A stretch of 64,000 bases of DNA from NCBI RefSeq assembly GCF_000263715.2, contig NZ_CM001514.1, forward strand, positions 2,094,936-2,158,935, written 5' to 3'. Under the pieces are notes generated by a model that was given only the letters and a program-made list of their open reading frames with translations, was not told the origin of the DNA and did no database searches. This DNA is from Pseudomonas synxantha BG33R. Lineage in GTDB: Bacteria > Pseudomonadota > Gammaproteobacteria > Pseudomonadales > Pseudomonadaceae. This document shows positions 1 through 7,809 of the stretch, piece after piece. Each line of letters starts with the position of its first letter. Position 1 is the first letter of the stretch. The translations under genes and the position numbers were made by a program.

Positions 1-1
1 G

Positions 2-481
2 GAGCAGACTAATCTGCTGGCCTTGAACGCCGCCATCGAAGCGGCGCGCGCCGGTGAGCAGGGGCGTGGCTTTGCCGTGGTGGCCGACGAGGTACGGGCC
101 CTGGCCAAGCGCACCCAGCAATCGACTGAGGAGATCGAACGGCTGGTCAGCACCTTGCGCAGTGCGGCGCAGTCGTCGGTGCAGCAGATCCAGCAAAGTG
201 GCGAACTGGTGAAACTGGCGGTCGGTGATGCCCTGCAAACCGAAAGTGCCTTGGGCAGCATTGCGGCCGCCGTGTCACTGATCCAGCAAATGAACCAACA
301 GATCGCCGCCGCCGCCGAGGAACAAAGCTCGGTGGCCGAAGAGATCAACCGCAGCGTCACCAGTATTCGGGCAAGTGCCGATCATTCGGCGTTGAGTATG
401 CAAGGCAATGCCGCATCGAGCGTCCAACTGGCGCAGTTGGGCGTGGAGCTCAAGGGGATGGTGGGGCATTTCCGCCTGTGA
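2..481 (+). CDS. methyl-accepting chemotaxis protein, C-terminal part
   Basis: This is the 3' end of a chemoreceptor gene whose start lies before the window. The visible 159 residues are the cytoplasmic signalling domain. They contain the highly conserved hairpin tip, with [20 protein letters not shown] followed by [11 protein letters not shown], which binds CheA and CheW. A heptad-like, Gln/Ala/Ser-rich helical return arm follows, with EEIN and EEQ stretches typical of methylation helices. The ligand-binding and membrane parts are not in the window, so the sensed compound cannot be inferred. The frame is open from the first bases and ends in TGA. Confidence 0.95.
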   Translation, partial: EQTNLLALNAAIEAARAGEQGRGFAVVADEVRALAKRTQQSTEEIERLVSTLRSAAQSSVQQIQQSGELVKLAVGDALQTESALGSIAAAVSLIQQMNQQIAAAAEEQSSVAEEINRSVTSIRASADHSALSMQGNAASSVQLAQLGVELKGMVGHFRL

Positions 482-517
482 TCGCCGCTGGGGTGCGGCG
501 AGCAAGGCGAAGGGTGG

Positions 518-1330
518 TCAGGCGTTGTTGGCGAGGAAGGTCAGCAGCGCTTCGTTGACGAAGTCCGGGTTTTCGCGGCTTGAGATATGCCCGGCCTCCG
601 GGATCAGGATCAGGTCGCAACCAATCAGCCCGGCCATTTCCTCGGATTCGGCAGGTGGGCGGGGTTTGTCTTGCTCGCCGCACAATATCAGGGTGGTGTC
701 GGCGTCCAGGCGCGGCAATTGCTCCAGGATATCTTCACGGCTGAAGATCAAGCGGCCCAGCGGTACGATGCTATCGAGCAGGCGTTCGCGGGGGAAGCCC
801 TGCAGGGATTTGCGAAAGTCCTGATACAGCGCCGATTCACGGTCGATGCCCGGGCGAAAGAAGATCGGTGCGATCACATCCAGTAGCGGCTCGGGGATGG
901 CTCCAGCGTCTTCGATCATCTTGAACAGCGAGAAATAATACTGGCGCGTTGCTTCGGGTTCGGCGCCGAGGTAGGTGTCCATCAGCACCACGCTGTTGAT
1001 GCGCTCGGGTGCCAGCAGTGCCAGGCGCGCACCCCACATACCACCGACCGACAGGCCCACCAGGTTGATCTGCTCGACGTCCAGGTGATCCAGCAGCGCC
1101 AGGGCCTGGCGAGCCAGATCATCCAGGGACCGGGTTTGCGTGGGCAGCGGGCCCGACTCGCCATGGCCCCACAGCTCGGGGACGATTACCCGGTATTGCT
1201 GGGACAGCGCTTCAATCTGCGGCGTCCACATGTCGCGAGACCACAGGTAACTTGAACCGAGCAATACGACCGGGCCGCTGCCCTGGTCGAGGTAATGCAG
1301 CGGTTGTCCATCAATCACGGCAACAGGCAT
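518..1330 (-). CDS. alpha/beta hydrolase
   Basis: A 270-residue protein of the usual length for single-domain alpha/beta hydrolases. The nucleophile elbow G-L-S-V-G-G places the catalytic Ser near residue 94. The oxyanion region (LLGSSYLWS) is near residue 25, PELWGHGESG near 55, and the catalytic His in PEAGHISSRENPDFV near 248. A late strand ILCGEQDKPRP precedes the probable acid. It has no signal peptide, so it is probably cytoplasmic. Family members include esterases, lactonases and C-C hydrolases; the substrate cannot be told from sequence. It converges with the chemoreceptor gene and stands alone. Confidence 0.9.
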   Translation of the reverse strand: MPVAVIDGQPLHYLDQGSGPVVLLGSSYLWSRDMWTPQIEALSQQYRVIVPELWGHGESGPLPTQTRSLDDLARQALALLDHLDVEQINLVGLSVGGMWGARLALLAPERINSVVLMDTYLGAEPEATRQYYFSLFKMIEDAGAIPEPLLDVIAPIFFRPGIDRESALYQDFRKSLQGFPRERLLDSIVPLGRLIFSREDILEQLPRLDADTTLILCGEQDKPRPPAESEEMAGLIGCDLILIPEAGHISSRENPDFVNEALLTFLANNA

Positions 1331-1466
1331 AGCAGGCCTCTAACTTCACGGAGTGAGGGGCACTTTTTTACGCTAGTCGGGGGCGGGGGGATAGATGCAA
1401 AGTGATGGCATATGGTGTGAGGGTTGCCATCCAACTGACACCCCTCCCACGTTATTGTCTGGGCTG

Positions 1467-2237
1467 TCAGTCGTAGATAGCTTTCTTTTTCCACTCGGCG
1501 TCGGCATCGACGACCTTCAAACCTTCGGTCAGCTCATTGACTTCGTCTTCTGCCGGTTGGCTGTTGGTCAGCACCGTGGAGTTGGCGCGGGCCAGTTGTG
1601 ACTCCAGCAGTTGCAGCTGTGCGCTGTAGAGCACCGGTTCCGGTTGCTTGCGCAAGTACTGCACGCCGCGTTCGAACGCCAGGCGCGCCTGGCCGGGCTG
1701 GCCTTGCAGCAGGGCATGTTGGCCGAGGTTGTTGAAGAACTCGATATGCAGCAGTACCAGGATATGACGGATTTCCTTGATCCAGTGCTTGGCTTCATTG
1801 GTTGGCAGGAAACCGTCCTGGGCTGCACGGGTGACTTGGCCGTGCAGGGCTTCGAGCAAAAAGCGCACGTCCTTGGCCTTGGCTTCGGTCTGGATCGGCG
1901 CAGGTGGGTTGGCCACCGGAATCGATTCGCCCTGGGCGATCAGCGCATTCAGTTCGCTGATACGTGCCTTGATTGGCGCGCTGGACTTATTGAGGTTCAA
2001 CAGGCGCTGGTTGACGTTCAGTTCCAGGCGAGCCAGCAACAGTTTGAGCGCCGGGGTCATCAGTTGGCCGGGGAAAGTCTCGGTGATTTCACCGCAGCGA
2101 CGCAGCCGATCATTAAGCTCGATCTCGGTACGCTTCTTTTCCAGCTTGTTGTTTTCCACCACGTGGTTCATGTAGCCAATGGCGATCAGTATTACGATCC
2201 CGGCTATTACCAGCAGGGTGATCATGAGTGGTGTCAC
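1467..2237 (-). CDS. membrane-anchored protein of unknown function
   Basis: A 256-residue protein that I do not recognise. Residues 1-22 are a strongly hydrophobic segment (TPLMITLLVIAGIVILIAIG) that looks like an uncleaved N-terminal anchor. A charged, helical, probably coiled-coil body follows (ENNKLEKKRTEIELNDRLRR and later helices), with a helix-turn-helix repeat around residues 150-215 resembling TPR packing (LALLQGQPGQARLAFERGV). The topology suggests a short membrane anchor with a soluble cytoplasmic domain. It stands alone, so context gives no clue. The start ATG follows shortly after a GTG/ACC-rich leader and no better start is seen. Confidence 0.8.
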   Translation of the reverse strand: MTPLMITLLVIAGIVILIAIGYMNHVVENNKLEKKRTEIELNDRLRRCGEITETFPGQLMTPALKLLLARLELNVNQRLLNLNKSSAPIKARISELNALIAQGESIPVANPPAPIQTEAKAKDVRFLLEALHGQVTRAAQDGFLPTNEAKHWIKEIRHILVLLHIEFFNNLGQHALLQGQPGQARLAFERGVQYLRKQPEPVLYSAQLQLLESQLARANSTVLTNSQPAEDEVNELTEGLKVVDADAEWKKKAIYD

Positions 2238-2503
2238 CGGTGTGACCTCTTTATAGGGTTTGCTGTGGAGTGTAGTGACTGAGGCATCCGGCGGATAGGA
2301 CCGATCGACCAGTTGCCCGGGTAGTTTCTTCTATATAGGTAAGCGCTTCCGAATGGGTGCACATTGCCATCATTTGCCCAGGCAGACTATAACGCCTTGT
2401 TGAACGCCAGAATATAGGCGCCAAGGCTCCAGCGGCGACAATGCCCGCACGGGCCGGCAAACCATGGCGAAGTCATTGATTTAAATAAATTTATCCTTGG
2501 GGG
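2238..2503. other. intergenic region without a supported gene
   Basis: This stretch lies between the membrane-anchored protein gene and the tRNA-Glu/Gly promoter. It becomes AT-rich near 2478-2495, just upstream of the stable-RNA promoter, where an UP-like element would be expected. I see no coding or RNA feature otherwise. Confidence 0.5.
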
Positions 2504-2532
2504 TTGACGACCTTTCAATCCATCCATAGAAT
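2504..2532 (+). promoter_or_regulatory. stable-RNA sigma70 promoter for the tRNA-Glu/Gly array
   Basis: TTGACG (2504-2509) and TAGAAT (2527-2532) are separated by exactly 17 bases. A GC-rich discriminator (GCGCGCC) follows, as in stringently controlled tRNA promoters, and an A/T-rich tract precedes it. The same TAGAATGCGCGCCAC string recurs before the tRNA-Val/Asp array at 36677. Confidence 0.75.
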
Positions 2533-2594
2533 GCGCGCCACTTACAGCGTAAAGCACACAGCGAAACGCGGTAGGGAGTGAATGTTGTACGTGT

Positions 2595-2670
2595 GTCCCC
2601 TTCGTCTAGTGGCCTAGGACACCGCCCTTTCACGGCGGTAACAGGGGTTCGAGTCCCCTAGGGGACGCCA
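2595..2670 (+). tRNA. tRNA-Glu (TTC)
   Basis: A 76-nt gene with encoded CCA. The acceptor GTCCCCT pairs with AGGGGAC, the anticodon loop is CCTTTCACG with anticodon TTC, and the T arm is GGGTTCGAGTCCC. It is very close to E. coli tRNA-Glu. First copy of two. Confidence 0.97.
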
Positions 2671-2673
2671 TAT

Positions 2674-2749
<76 letters not shown>

Positions 2750-2854
2750 ATTTACAAGCAGTGTGGCCCTCGGGCGGCATTGAGTGAAACCAGGACCAAG
2801 TCTTCGGACGAGGCCTCTGGGCACTGAAATACACACCATGTGTTTCAGTAGCGT

Positions 2855-2930
2855 GTCCCCTTCGTCTAGTGGCCTAGGACACCGCCCTTTCACGGCGGTA
2901 ACAGGGGTTCGAGTCCCCTAGGGGACGCCA
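2855..2930 (+). tRNA. tRNA-Glu (TTC), second copy
   Basis: Identical in sequence to the copy at 2595-2670, 260 bases downstream. Anticodon TTC and CCA encoded. Confidence 0.97.
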
Positions 2931-2933
2931 TTT

Positions 2934-3009
<76 letters not shown>

Positions 3010-3018
3010 TATTTAACG

Positions 3019-3050
3019 AAAACGCCGATCAGCAATGATCGGCGTTTTTG
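3019..3050 (+). terminator. rho-independent terminator of the tRNA array
   Basis: AAAACGCCGATC and GATCGGCGTTTTT form a strong hairpin around AGCAAT, followed by a T-tract. It lies ten bases after the last tRNA and may also serve the converging luxR-type gene. Confidence 0.85.
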
Positions 3051-3087
3051 TTTGTGCTGAATTTGGCCCGATACGGTTTTGCCGCGT

Positions 3088-3879
3088 TCAAATGGCCGCA
3101 TGGGCTTGCGGCCTTGGCATAAAAAACCGGGCAAACAGTTCGGACTGCGATTTTATATTGAGCTTGTTGTAGAGGTTGCGGCGGTGGACTTTGATGGTTT
3201 CAGTCGACAGCGCCAGCTTCCCGGCGATTTCCTTGTTGGAAAAACCGCTGAGCAGCAACTTCAGCACGTCTTTCTCGCGTGCTGTTATTTGTGTGTCCAA
3301 CTGGGTCAGCGCCTCAGTCCATGGGGCCGGTTCGGCGAAGTTCTTTTGCGGGTCAATTTCAAAGCACATGCGTTGATGCATCATTGCCGTCACCCATGGC
3401 TTGATCATGTCCAGTAGCGTGACTTGCGCCTGGGTGAAGCGCACGTTACTGCCGAACGACATGCACAGGGTTCTGTCGGCATCGAGTTGCACGTTGTACT
3501 GCGCCTCATCGACCGAGATGTATTGCGCGAAATATTGCTGGTAGTACTCGGTTTCAAGAAAGTGTTCCGGCGCAATATCGAGCAGATGGAAGAACCCGCT
3601 CTGCGGGTTTTCCCGATTAGCGATATAAAACGGGTCCAGCAGGTAAAGACCTTTCACATACCGATGAATAAAGGCATCCACTTCTTCGCTGTCTGCCACC
3701 TCCGGCAGGCTGATCACCCGCACGGCGTGATCGCTGAAAACCAGCACAACCCAGTTGTCTATCTGCACATATTCATTCAATACGCGAATCAATGAGCTCC
3801 AGAACTCTGGTCGATCAAGCTGCATGATCAGTTTGCCAACCGATCGGTGCCAAGCCAGGTTGTGAAGGTCAAGCGACAT
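3088..3879 (-). CDS. LuxR-family transcriptional regulator
   Basis: A 263-residue regulator. The C-terminal part (about 195-255) is a LuxR/GerE helix-turn-helix: LTAREKDVLKLLLSGFSNKE, then IAGKLALSTETIKVHRRNLYNKLNI. The N-terminal 190 residues are an uncharacterised sensory region without a response-regulator Asp pocket or an obvious acyl-homoserine-lactone signature, so it is probably not a quorum sensor or two-component partner. It is divergent from a polyamine-type binding-protein gene with 136 bases between them, and may control it. That link is inference from position. Confidence 0.9.
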   Translation of the reverse strand: MSLDLHNLAWHRSVGKLIMQLDRPEFWSSLIRVLNEYVQIDNWVVLVFSDHAVRVISLPEVADSEEVDAFIHRYVKGLYLLDPFYIANRENPQSGFFHLLDIAPEHFLETEYYQQYFAQYISVDEAQYNVQLDADRTLCMSFGSNVRFTQAQVTLLDMIKPWVTAMMHQRMCFEIDPQKNFAEPAPWTEALTQLDTQITAREKDVLKLLLSGFSNKEIAGKLALSTETIKVHRRNLYNKLNIKSQSELFARFFMPRPQAHAAI

Positions 3880-4015
3880 GTTCTACCCCTTTAGGGTTAG
3901 GGATTTGCAGGCCAGGGCTAAGTACTTGTAGGTATTTACTATTCGACAACGCCCGGTATATTCACCCCGAGCTTACGATAGCCATGAAGGCGCTTCGGGT
4001 AACAGGGATAGTCAT

Positions 4016-5119
4016 ATGAGTCGATCACACTTGCGAGCTATTTTTTTAGCCTCGCTGCTTGGCGCCGCCATCAGCACGCCGGCCAGCGCCGCGCAATCTT
4101 CGGTGTATCTGTATAACTGGTTCGGGTTTCTCGAGCCGCAAACCCCGAAGGAGTTCCAGCAGGAAAGCGGGATCAAGCTGCATATGGATGCCTTCGACAG
4201 CGCCGAAACCATGCAGAGCAAAGTCATGGCCGGGCGCACCGGTTATGACCTGGTCGTGGCTACTTCCAATGTGCTGCCCGGCCTGATCAAGGCGGGGGTG
4301 TTGCAAGAGCTGGACCGCTCGCAACTGAGTAATCTGTCGCATATCGATCCCGATATCCTGTCTCTGCTGGCGGTCAATGACCCCGGCAATCGCTACGCCG
4401 TACCCTACGTCTGGGGCACCACCGGCATTGGCTACGATGTGGACAAGGTCAAGGCCGCCCTGGGTGATGACGCCCCGGTGGACAGCTGGGACCTGATCTT
4501 CAAAGAAGAAAATATCAGCAAGCTCAAGGCCTGTGGCGTGGCCATGCTCGATTCGCCCAGCGAAATCATTTCGATCGCCTTGCACTACCTGGGGCTGCCC
4601 AGCAACAGTACCAACCCTTTGGACTACCAGAAGGCCCAGGCCCTGTTGCTAAAAATCCGTCCCTACGTGCTCTATTTCGATTCCTCGCGAATCGACACCG
4701 ATTTGGCTGACGGCAATATTTGCGCAGTTGTAGGCTGGGCCAATGGTGCGCTGGCTGCGCAGGCGATCAATGAAAAATCCAACAGCGGACGCAAGATTGC
4801 CTACAGCCTGCCTCGAGAAGGCGCATTGGTCTGGTCTGAAAACTGGGTACTGCTCAAAGACGCTCGACACCCCAAGGCCGCGCTGGAGTTCATTAATTAC
4901 ATGCTGCGCCCCCAGGTGATTGCCAAGACTTCCAACTACATGCTCTATCCCAACGCCAATAAAGATGCCACGCAGTTCGTCGAGCAGAAGTTGCGCGATA
5001 ACCCGTGGATTTATCCCGATAAAAAGACCATGGCCACGCTGGTTCCGCTTGAGCCGTTGCCGTTGAAGGCGGAGCGTATTCGCACCCGGGTCTGGACCAA
5101 GGTCAAGAGCGGTACGTGA
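4016..5119 (+). CDS. polyamine-type ABC transporter substrate-binding protein
   Basis: A 367-residue periplasmic binding protein of the PotF/SpuD class. Residues 1-26 are a Sec signal peptide ending ASA/A. The mature start SVYLYNWFGFLEPQTPKEF matches the conserved first strand of spermidine/putrescine binders, and YDLVVATSNVLPGLIKAG, PYVWGTTGIGY and SENWVLLKDARHPKAALEFI are further family landmarks. A good ribosome-binding site (AGGGA) precedes the ATG. No permease or ATPase gene is adjacent, so it must act with components encoded elsewhere or serve as a sensor. A divergent LuxR regulator lies upstream. Confidence 0.9.
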   Translation: MSRSHLRAIFLASLLGAAISTPASAAQSSVYLYNWFGFLEPQTPKEFQQESGIKLHMDAFDSAETMQSKVMAGRTGYDLVVATSNVLPGLIKAGVLQELDRSQLSNLSHIDPDILSLLAVNDPGNRYAVPYVWGTTGIGYDVDKVKAALGDDAPVDSWDLIFKEENISKLKACGVAMLDSPSEIISIALHYLGLPSNSTNPLDYQKAQALLLKIRPYVLYFDSSRIDTDLADGNICAVVGWANGALAAQAINEKSNSGRKIAYSLPREGALVWSENWVLLKDARHPKAALEFINYMLRPQVIAKTSNYMLYPNANKDATQFVEQKLRDNPWIYPDKKTMATLVPLEPLPLKAERIRTRVWTKVKSGT

Positions 5120-5167
5120 GTGTAGGCCTATTGGGCGGTTGACCCAGGGGCCGGGGAGGGCAACAGC

Positions 5168-5455
5168 ATGCGCCAAGGCGGTGATCAGTGCTATTTGGAG
5201 TCAGACGACTACAAAGCGTACAAAGAGATTGAAGAGCAGATCGGCCTCTGCACGCCGGAACAAGCCTGGGCCATGTATTACGTCTCGACGGGCATGGTGC
5301 GAGAAAACATCACCCTGGCGGTGATGGAGCACATCGGCAGGGGGAATCGCGCCTTGTTGCTTGAATTCCCCGACCTGGTACGGGTCAGGGGCCGAGACTA
5401 TGAGCCCGGAGCACTCGCGTCCAACTGGCCTTTGTTGCGCAGGCATCGTGGATAA
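5168..5455 (+). CDS. small protein of unknown function, 3' end possibly aberrant
   Basis: A 95-residue protein I do not recognise. The ATG follows a strong ribosome-binding site (GGGGAGGG, 7 bases away). The body (YKAYKEIEEQIGLCTPEQAW, then MVRENITLAVMEHIG) has the codon bias of its neighbours, so its 5' part looks genuine. The last 20 residues (from about RDYEPG) overlap, in antisense, the broken flavoprotein start at 5398-5529. This tail may therefore be a read-through created by a deletion junction. It lies 48 bases after the binding-protein gene and could be in its transcript. Confidence 0.55.
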   Translation: MRQGGDQCYLESDDYKAYKEIEEQIGLCTPEQAWAMYYVSTGMVRENITLAVMEHIGRGNRALLLEFPDLVRVRGRDYEPGALASNWPLLRRHRG

Positions 5456-5529
5456 CGCCCTGCGCAGTGGATTGCGGCAGCGCAGCCAGCCGGGCCGCCG
5501 CCGACAACAACGACGTCAAAGTGACTCAT
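5398..5529 (-). pseudogene. truncated FAD-dependent oxidoreductase start (possible lodB-like remnant)
   Basis: Read on the minus strand from the ATG at 5529, the first codons give MSHFDVVVVGGGPAGCAAAI, a textbook N-terminal Rossmann motif (GxGxxG, here GGGPAGC) of a flavoprotein. The frame then degenerates after about residue 23 and stops at codon 44; a functional enzyme would need several hundred residues. The start overlaps the stop of the 736-residue gene by 14 bases, the arrangement of translationally coupled pairs. I infer a second operon gene lost by deletion or frameshift. It is too short to appear as a normal gene. Confidence 0.6.
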
Positions 5530-7726
5530 CGAGGTGTCGCCAGGGTTCCCCGTCCCGGCGGATAAGCAGCGCGTCCTGGCTCATATACAGTTCGATCTCT
5601 TGCTCTATTTCCACATGACGAAGTTTGAAGTCGTGCGCTGGGGTGCTGATCGCGCCGTGTTTGTAAAGCCTGTAGTACGCCACCTCGCCTTCCAGTCGCA
5701 AACCGGCCTCTTGCTGTGCGACTTCGAAAGCTTCGTCCGGTAATTGCACCTGAAAAAACGACAGCAGCGGCCAGCGTTTTCGTTGCTCGGTGTCTGAGCC
5801 CGCACCGACTGCTTGATATGCGCGGCGCATGCCCAGGACGCGCTGATGGTACTGCTTGGTGCTGGTCTGCCCGGTCGCGGCCAGTGAGATCCGGCCATCC
5901 AGCGCGGCCTGGGTGTAGTCGCCGTATTCATAAGCCTGGTATTGAACCAGCGTGCGCCCCTCCAGTTCGATCAGTGAGGGGCCGCTACGCCCATCCCAGG
6001 CAGGCTGGTCTAGCAGGCCGATTTCGTTGTCAGTCAGCGGGATGACCGTAGCAGAGACATTGCGCGGTTCGAACGTACGGGTTGAATCAGGCGCCACCCC
6101 TGGCCAGTACGAACCCAGCGCAGCACAGATGCGTGCATCTTCCGTGAACGGGCTGGCTAACTGATAGCCGCACAGCATATTGGTGAATGGGGCATCTACC
6201 AAGCCACGGCCGACTTCCCAGCCAGGCCCGAAGACCCCGCTGGCGAAATCCGGCAGCCAGGATTGTCGCTGGGCATAGGCCGCCGGATGTCCGGGGCTTG
6301 GAGTCGTGGACGTTTGGGGGTGCGAGACGATCGCAGTGGCGCCGCGGTCTTCAGCGGAAAAATAACCTCCCCTGAGCGACTGATTGATGAAAAACCGCAC
6401 ATCGGACAGTGGGTTGACTCGCGTGTGCCATACCTGCGGACAGGGTGGGGTAGGGCAAGGAAAAACCTGCGGGTCGCTGGACCATTGCTTGAGTTCCCGT
6501 TGTCCACACAACGGGTAAAAATCCGGTGCTCCGATAATCGAATAGGCGGCGATGCTCTGCAGTTGCAGTGCTGGACAGAGTGCGCGCACCCAGCCATCGG
6601 CCATTGCGTCCTGATAGTGCAGGGCTCGGTAGCCTCCGGCCTTGACGATGGCATCGACATCCTCACGTTGATTCAGGTCTTCAATCGAGCCGTCGTCACG
6701 CACATGATGGCGCCCATGCACCAGGCCGCCGGTGCCCGGGGGCATCATGAAGGACAGCGGACGACCTTGGTAGTGAGTCAGCTGCACCAGCCGCTCCTTG
6801 GCGTCGGGCACCAGCAAGCCAGGTGCAAAGCCATCGATATCCGCCCAATGACATAACCCCTCGGTAATGACGAAAGGTGCGTTGAGAATGTCAGGCTCTT
6901 GCCAACCGGTATTGCGAAAGCGTCTGTGGATTTGACCGATCTTTTCATTGACCTGGTGATTGACCAACTGAACGCTCAGGTCCATACCCGCCACGCACTC
7001 ATCGCCATCGAATACCTTATGCAAGGGCACCCAGAACTCAAGATCATGGTCGATGGATTGAGCATTCATCGGGCCGAACCGCTCGGGCTGACCCACATGC
7101 CGTGCCGCTATGAACGCGCCGTAGCGCGCCGGGATAACGCGCATCTGATTGGGCTGGTCCTCGACAAAGGGCAAAAAGCCCCTGCGTTGCGGGTCATACA
7201 GCGCTGGCGCCGTACCGACCCGGGCGATTCCGGTGCGGGAAAAGCACAGGTCGGCCTGGCGCCCATGCACGGTCTCGGGGCGGGGGCGGTATTCATAGGC
7301 AAACACGGCAATCGCCAGCTCTGCATCACCGGCGGCCAGTTGCAAAACCTCCATGCTGGGAGGATTGGCACCGTAGACATAATTAAGGATGTGTTCGGTT
7401 TCAGCAGGGGTAGGGAAGGCTGTGAGTGTACTGCCGTTGATTCCGAGGTTCACATTCGGCGAGGCGAATGCATGAAACAGCAGGCTGGCGGCTGGGTGCC
7501 CAGGCTCAACGCCACGTATGCCATCGGCCGAAAAGTCCTCAAAGCCGGGCTGGGTACGATCGATGAGCAGGGGTTTGGCGAGTTCATCGCGCAGGGTTGT
7601 CGAGGTTATGTCCAAGCCATGGTGCAGCAACAGATCACGCCAGCCGGTGGGAGCCAGGCGTGTGCAGGCGCGTTCGACAGCGTTGATCAGCGACATCCCG
7701 AGTGCTCCGACAGGTTCAGAGGCCAA
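5516..7726 (-). CDS. large protein of unknown function, possibly LodA/GoxA-like oxidase
   Basis: A 736-residue protein without a signal peptide or clear membrane segment. Several elements recall LodA/GoxA cysteine-tryptophylquinone oxidases: GIARVG near residue 166, FGPGWEVG near 499, and YWPGVAPDS near 540, comparable with the family's GIARVG, FFPGIE and WWPxxRPD elements as I remember them. The length is also close to LodA (about 726). The Cys-containing element expected before FFPGIE is not evident, so the quinone cofactor may be absent. The flavoprotein fragment overlapping its 3' end fits a lodA-lodB pair, in which LodB is needed for cofactor formation. The start could be at 7726 (ATG) or residue 11 (MSLINAVERA). 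Family assignment is tentative. Confidence 0.6.
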   Translation of the reverse strand: MASEPVGALGMSLINAVERACTRLAPTGWRDLLLHHGLDITSTTLRDELAKPLLIDRTQPGFEDFSADGIRGVEPGHPAASLLFHAFASPNVNLGINGSTLTAFPTPAETEHILNYVYGANPPSMEVLQLAAGDAELAIAVFAYEYRPRPETVHGRQADLCFSRTGIARVGTAPALYDPQRRGFLPFVEDQPNQMRVIPARYGAFIAARHVGQPERFGPMNAQSIDHDLEFWVPLHKVFDGDECVAGMDLSVQLVNHQVNEKIGQIHRRFRNTGWQEPDILNAPFVITEGLCHWADIDGFAPGLLVPDAKERLVQLTHYQGRPLSFMMPPGTGGLVHGRHHVRDDGSIEDLNQREDVDAIVKAGGYRALHYQDAMADGWVRALCPALQLQSIAAYSIIGAPDFYPLCGQRELKQWSSDPQVFPCPTPPCPQVWHTRVNPLSDVRFFINQSLRGGYFSAEDRGATAIVSHPQTSTTPSPGHPAAYAQRQSWLPDFASGVFGPGWEVGRGLVDAPFTNMLCGYQLASPFTEDARICAALGSYWPGVAPDSTRTFEPRNVSATVIPLTDNEIGLLDQPAWDGRSGPSLIELEGRTLVQYQAYEYGDYTQAALDGRISLAATGQTSTKQYHQRVLGMRRAYQAVGAGSDTEQRKRWPLLSFFQVQLPDEAFEVAQQEAGLRLEGEVAYYRLYKHGAISTPAHDFKLRHVEIEQEIELYMSQDALLIRRDGEPWRHLDESL

Positions 7727-7809
7727 GGTACGTTAAAGGGGGCGGCGTGGTAACTGACCGAACGGCTAGGTAAGCGGGAAAGGAACCGTTGCACCGGGCC
7801 ATCACGCGT

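Noticed and set aside
6899..7753. Plus-strand open frame opposite the 736-residue gene
   Set aside because: Antisense shadow; its translation lacks recognisable domains and the opposite frame has better codon bias.
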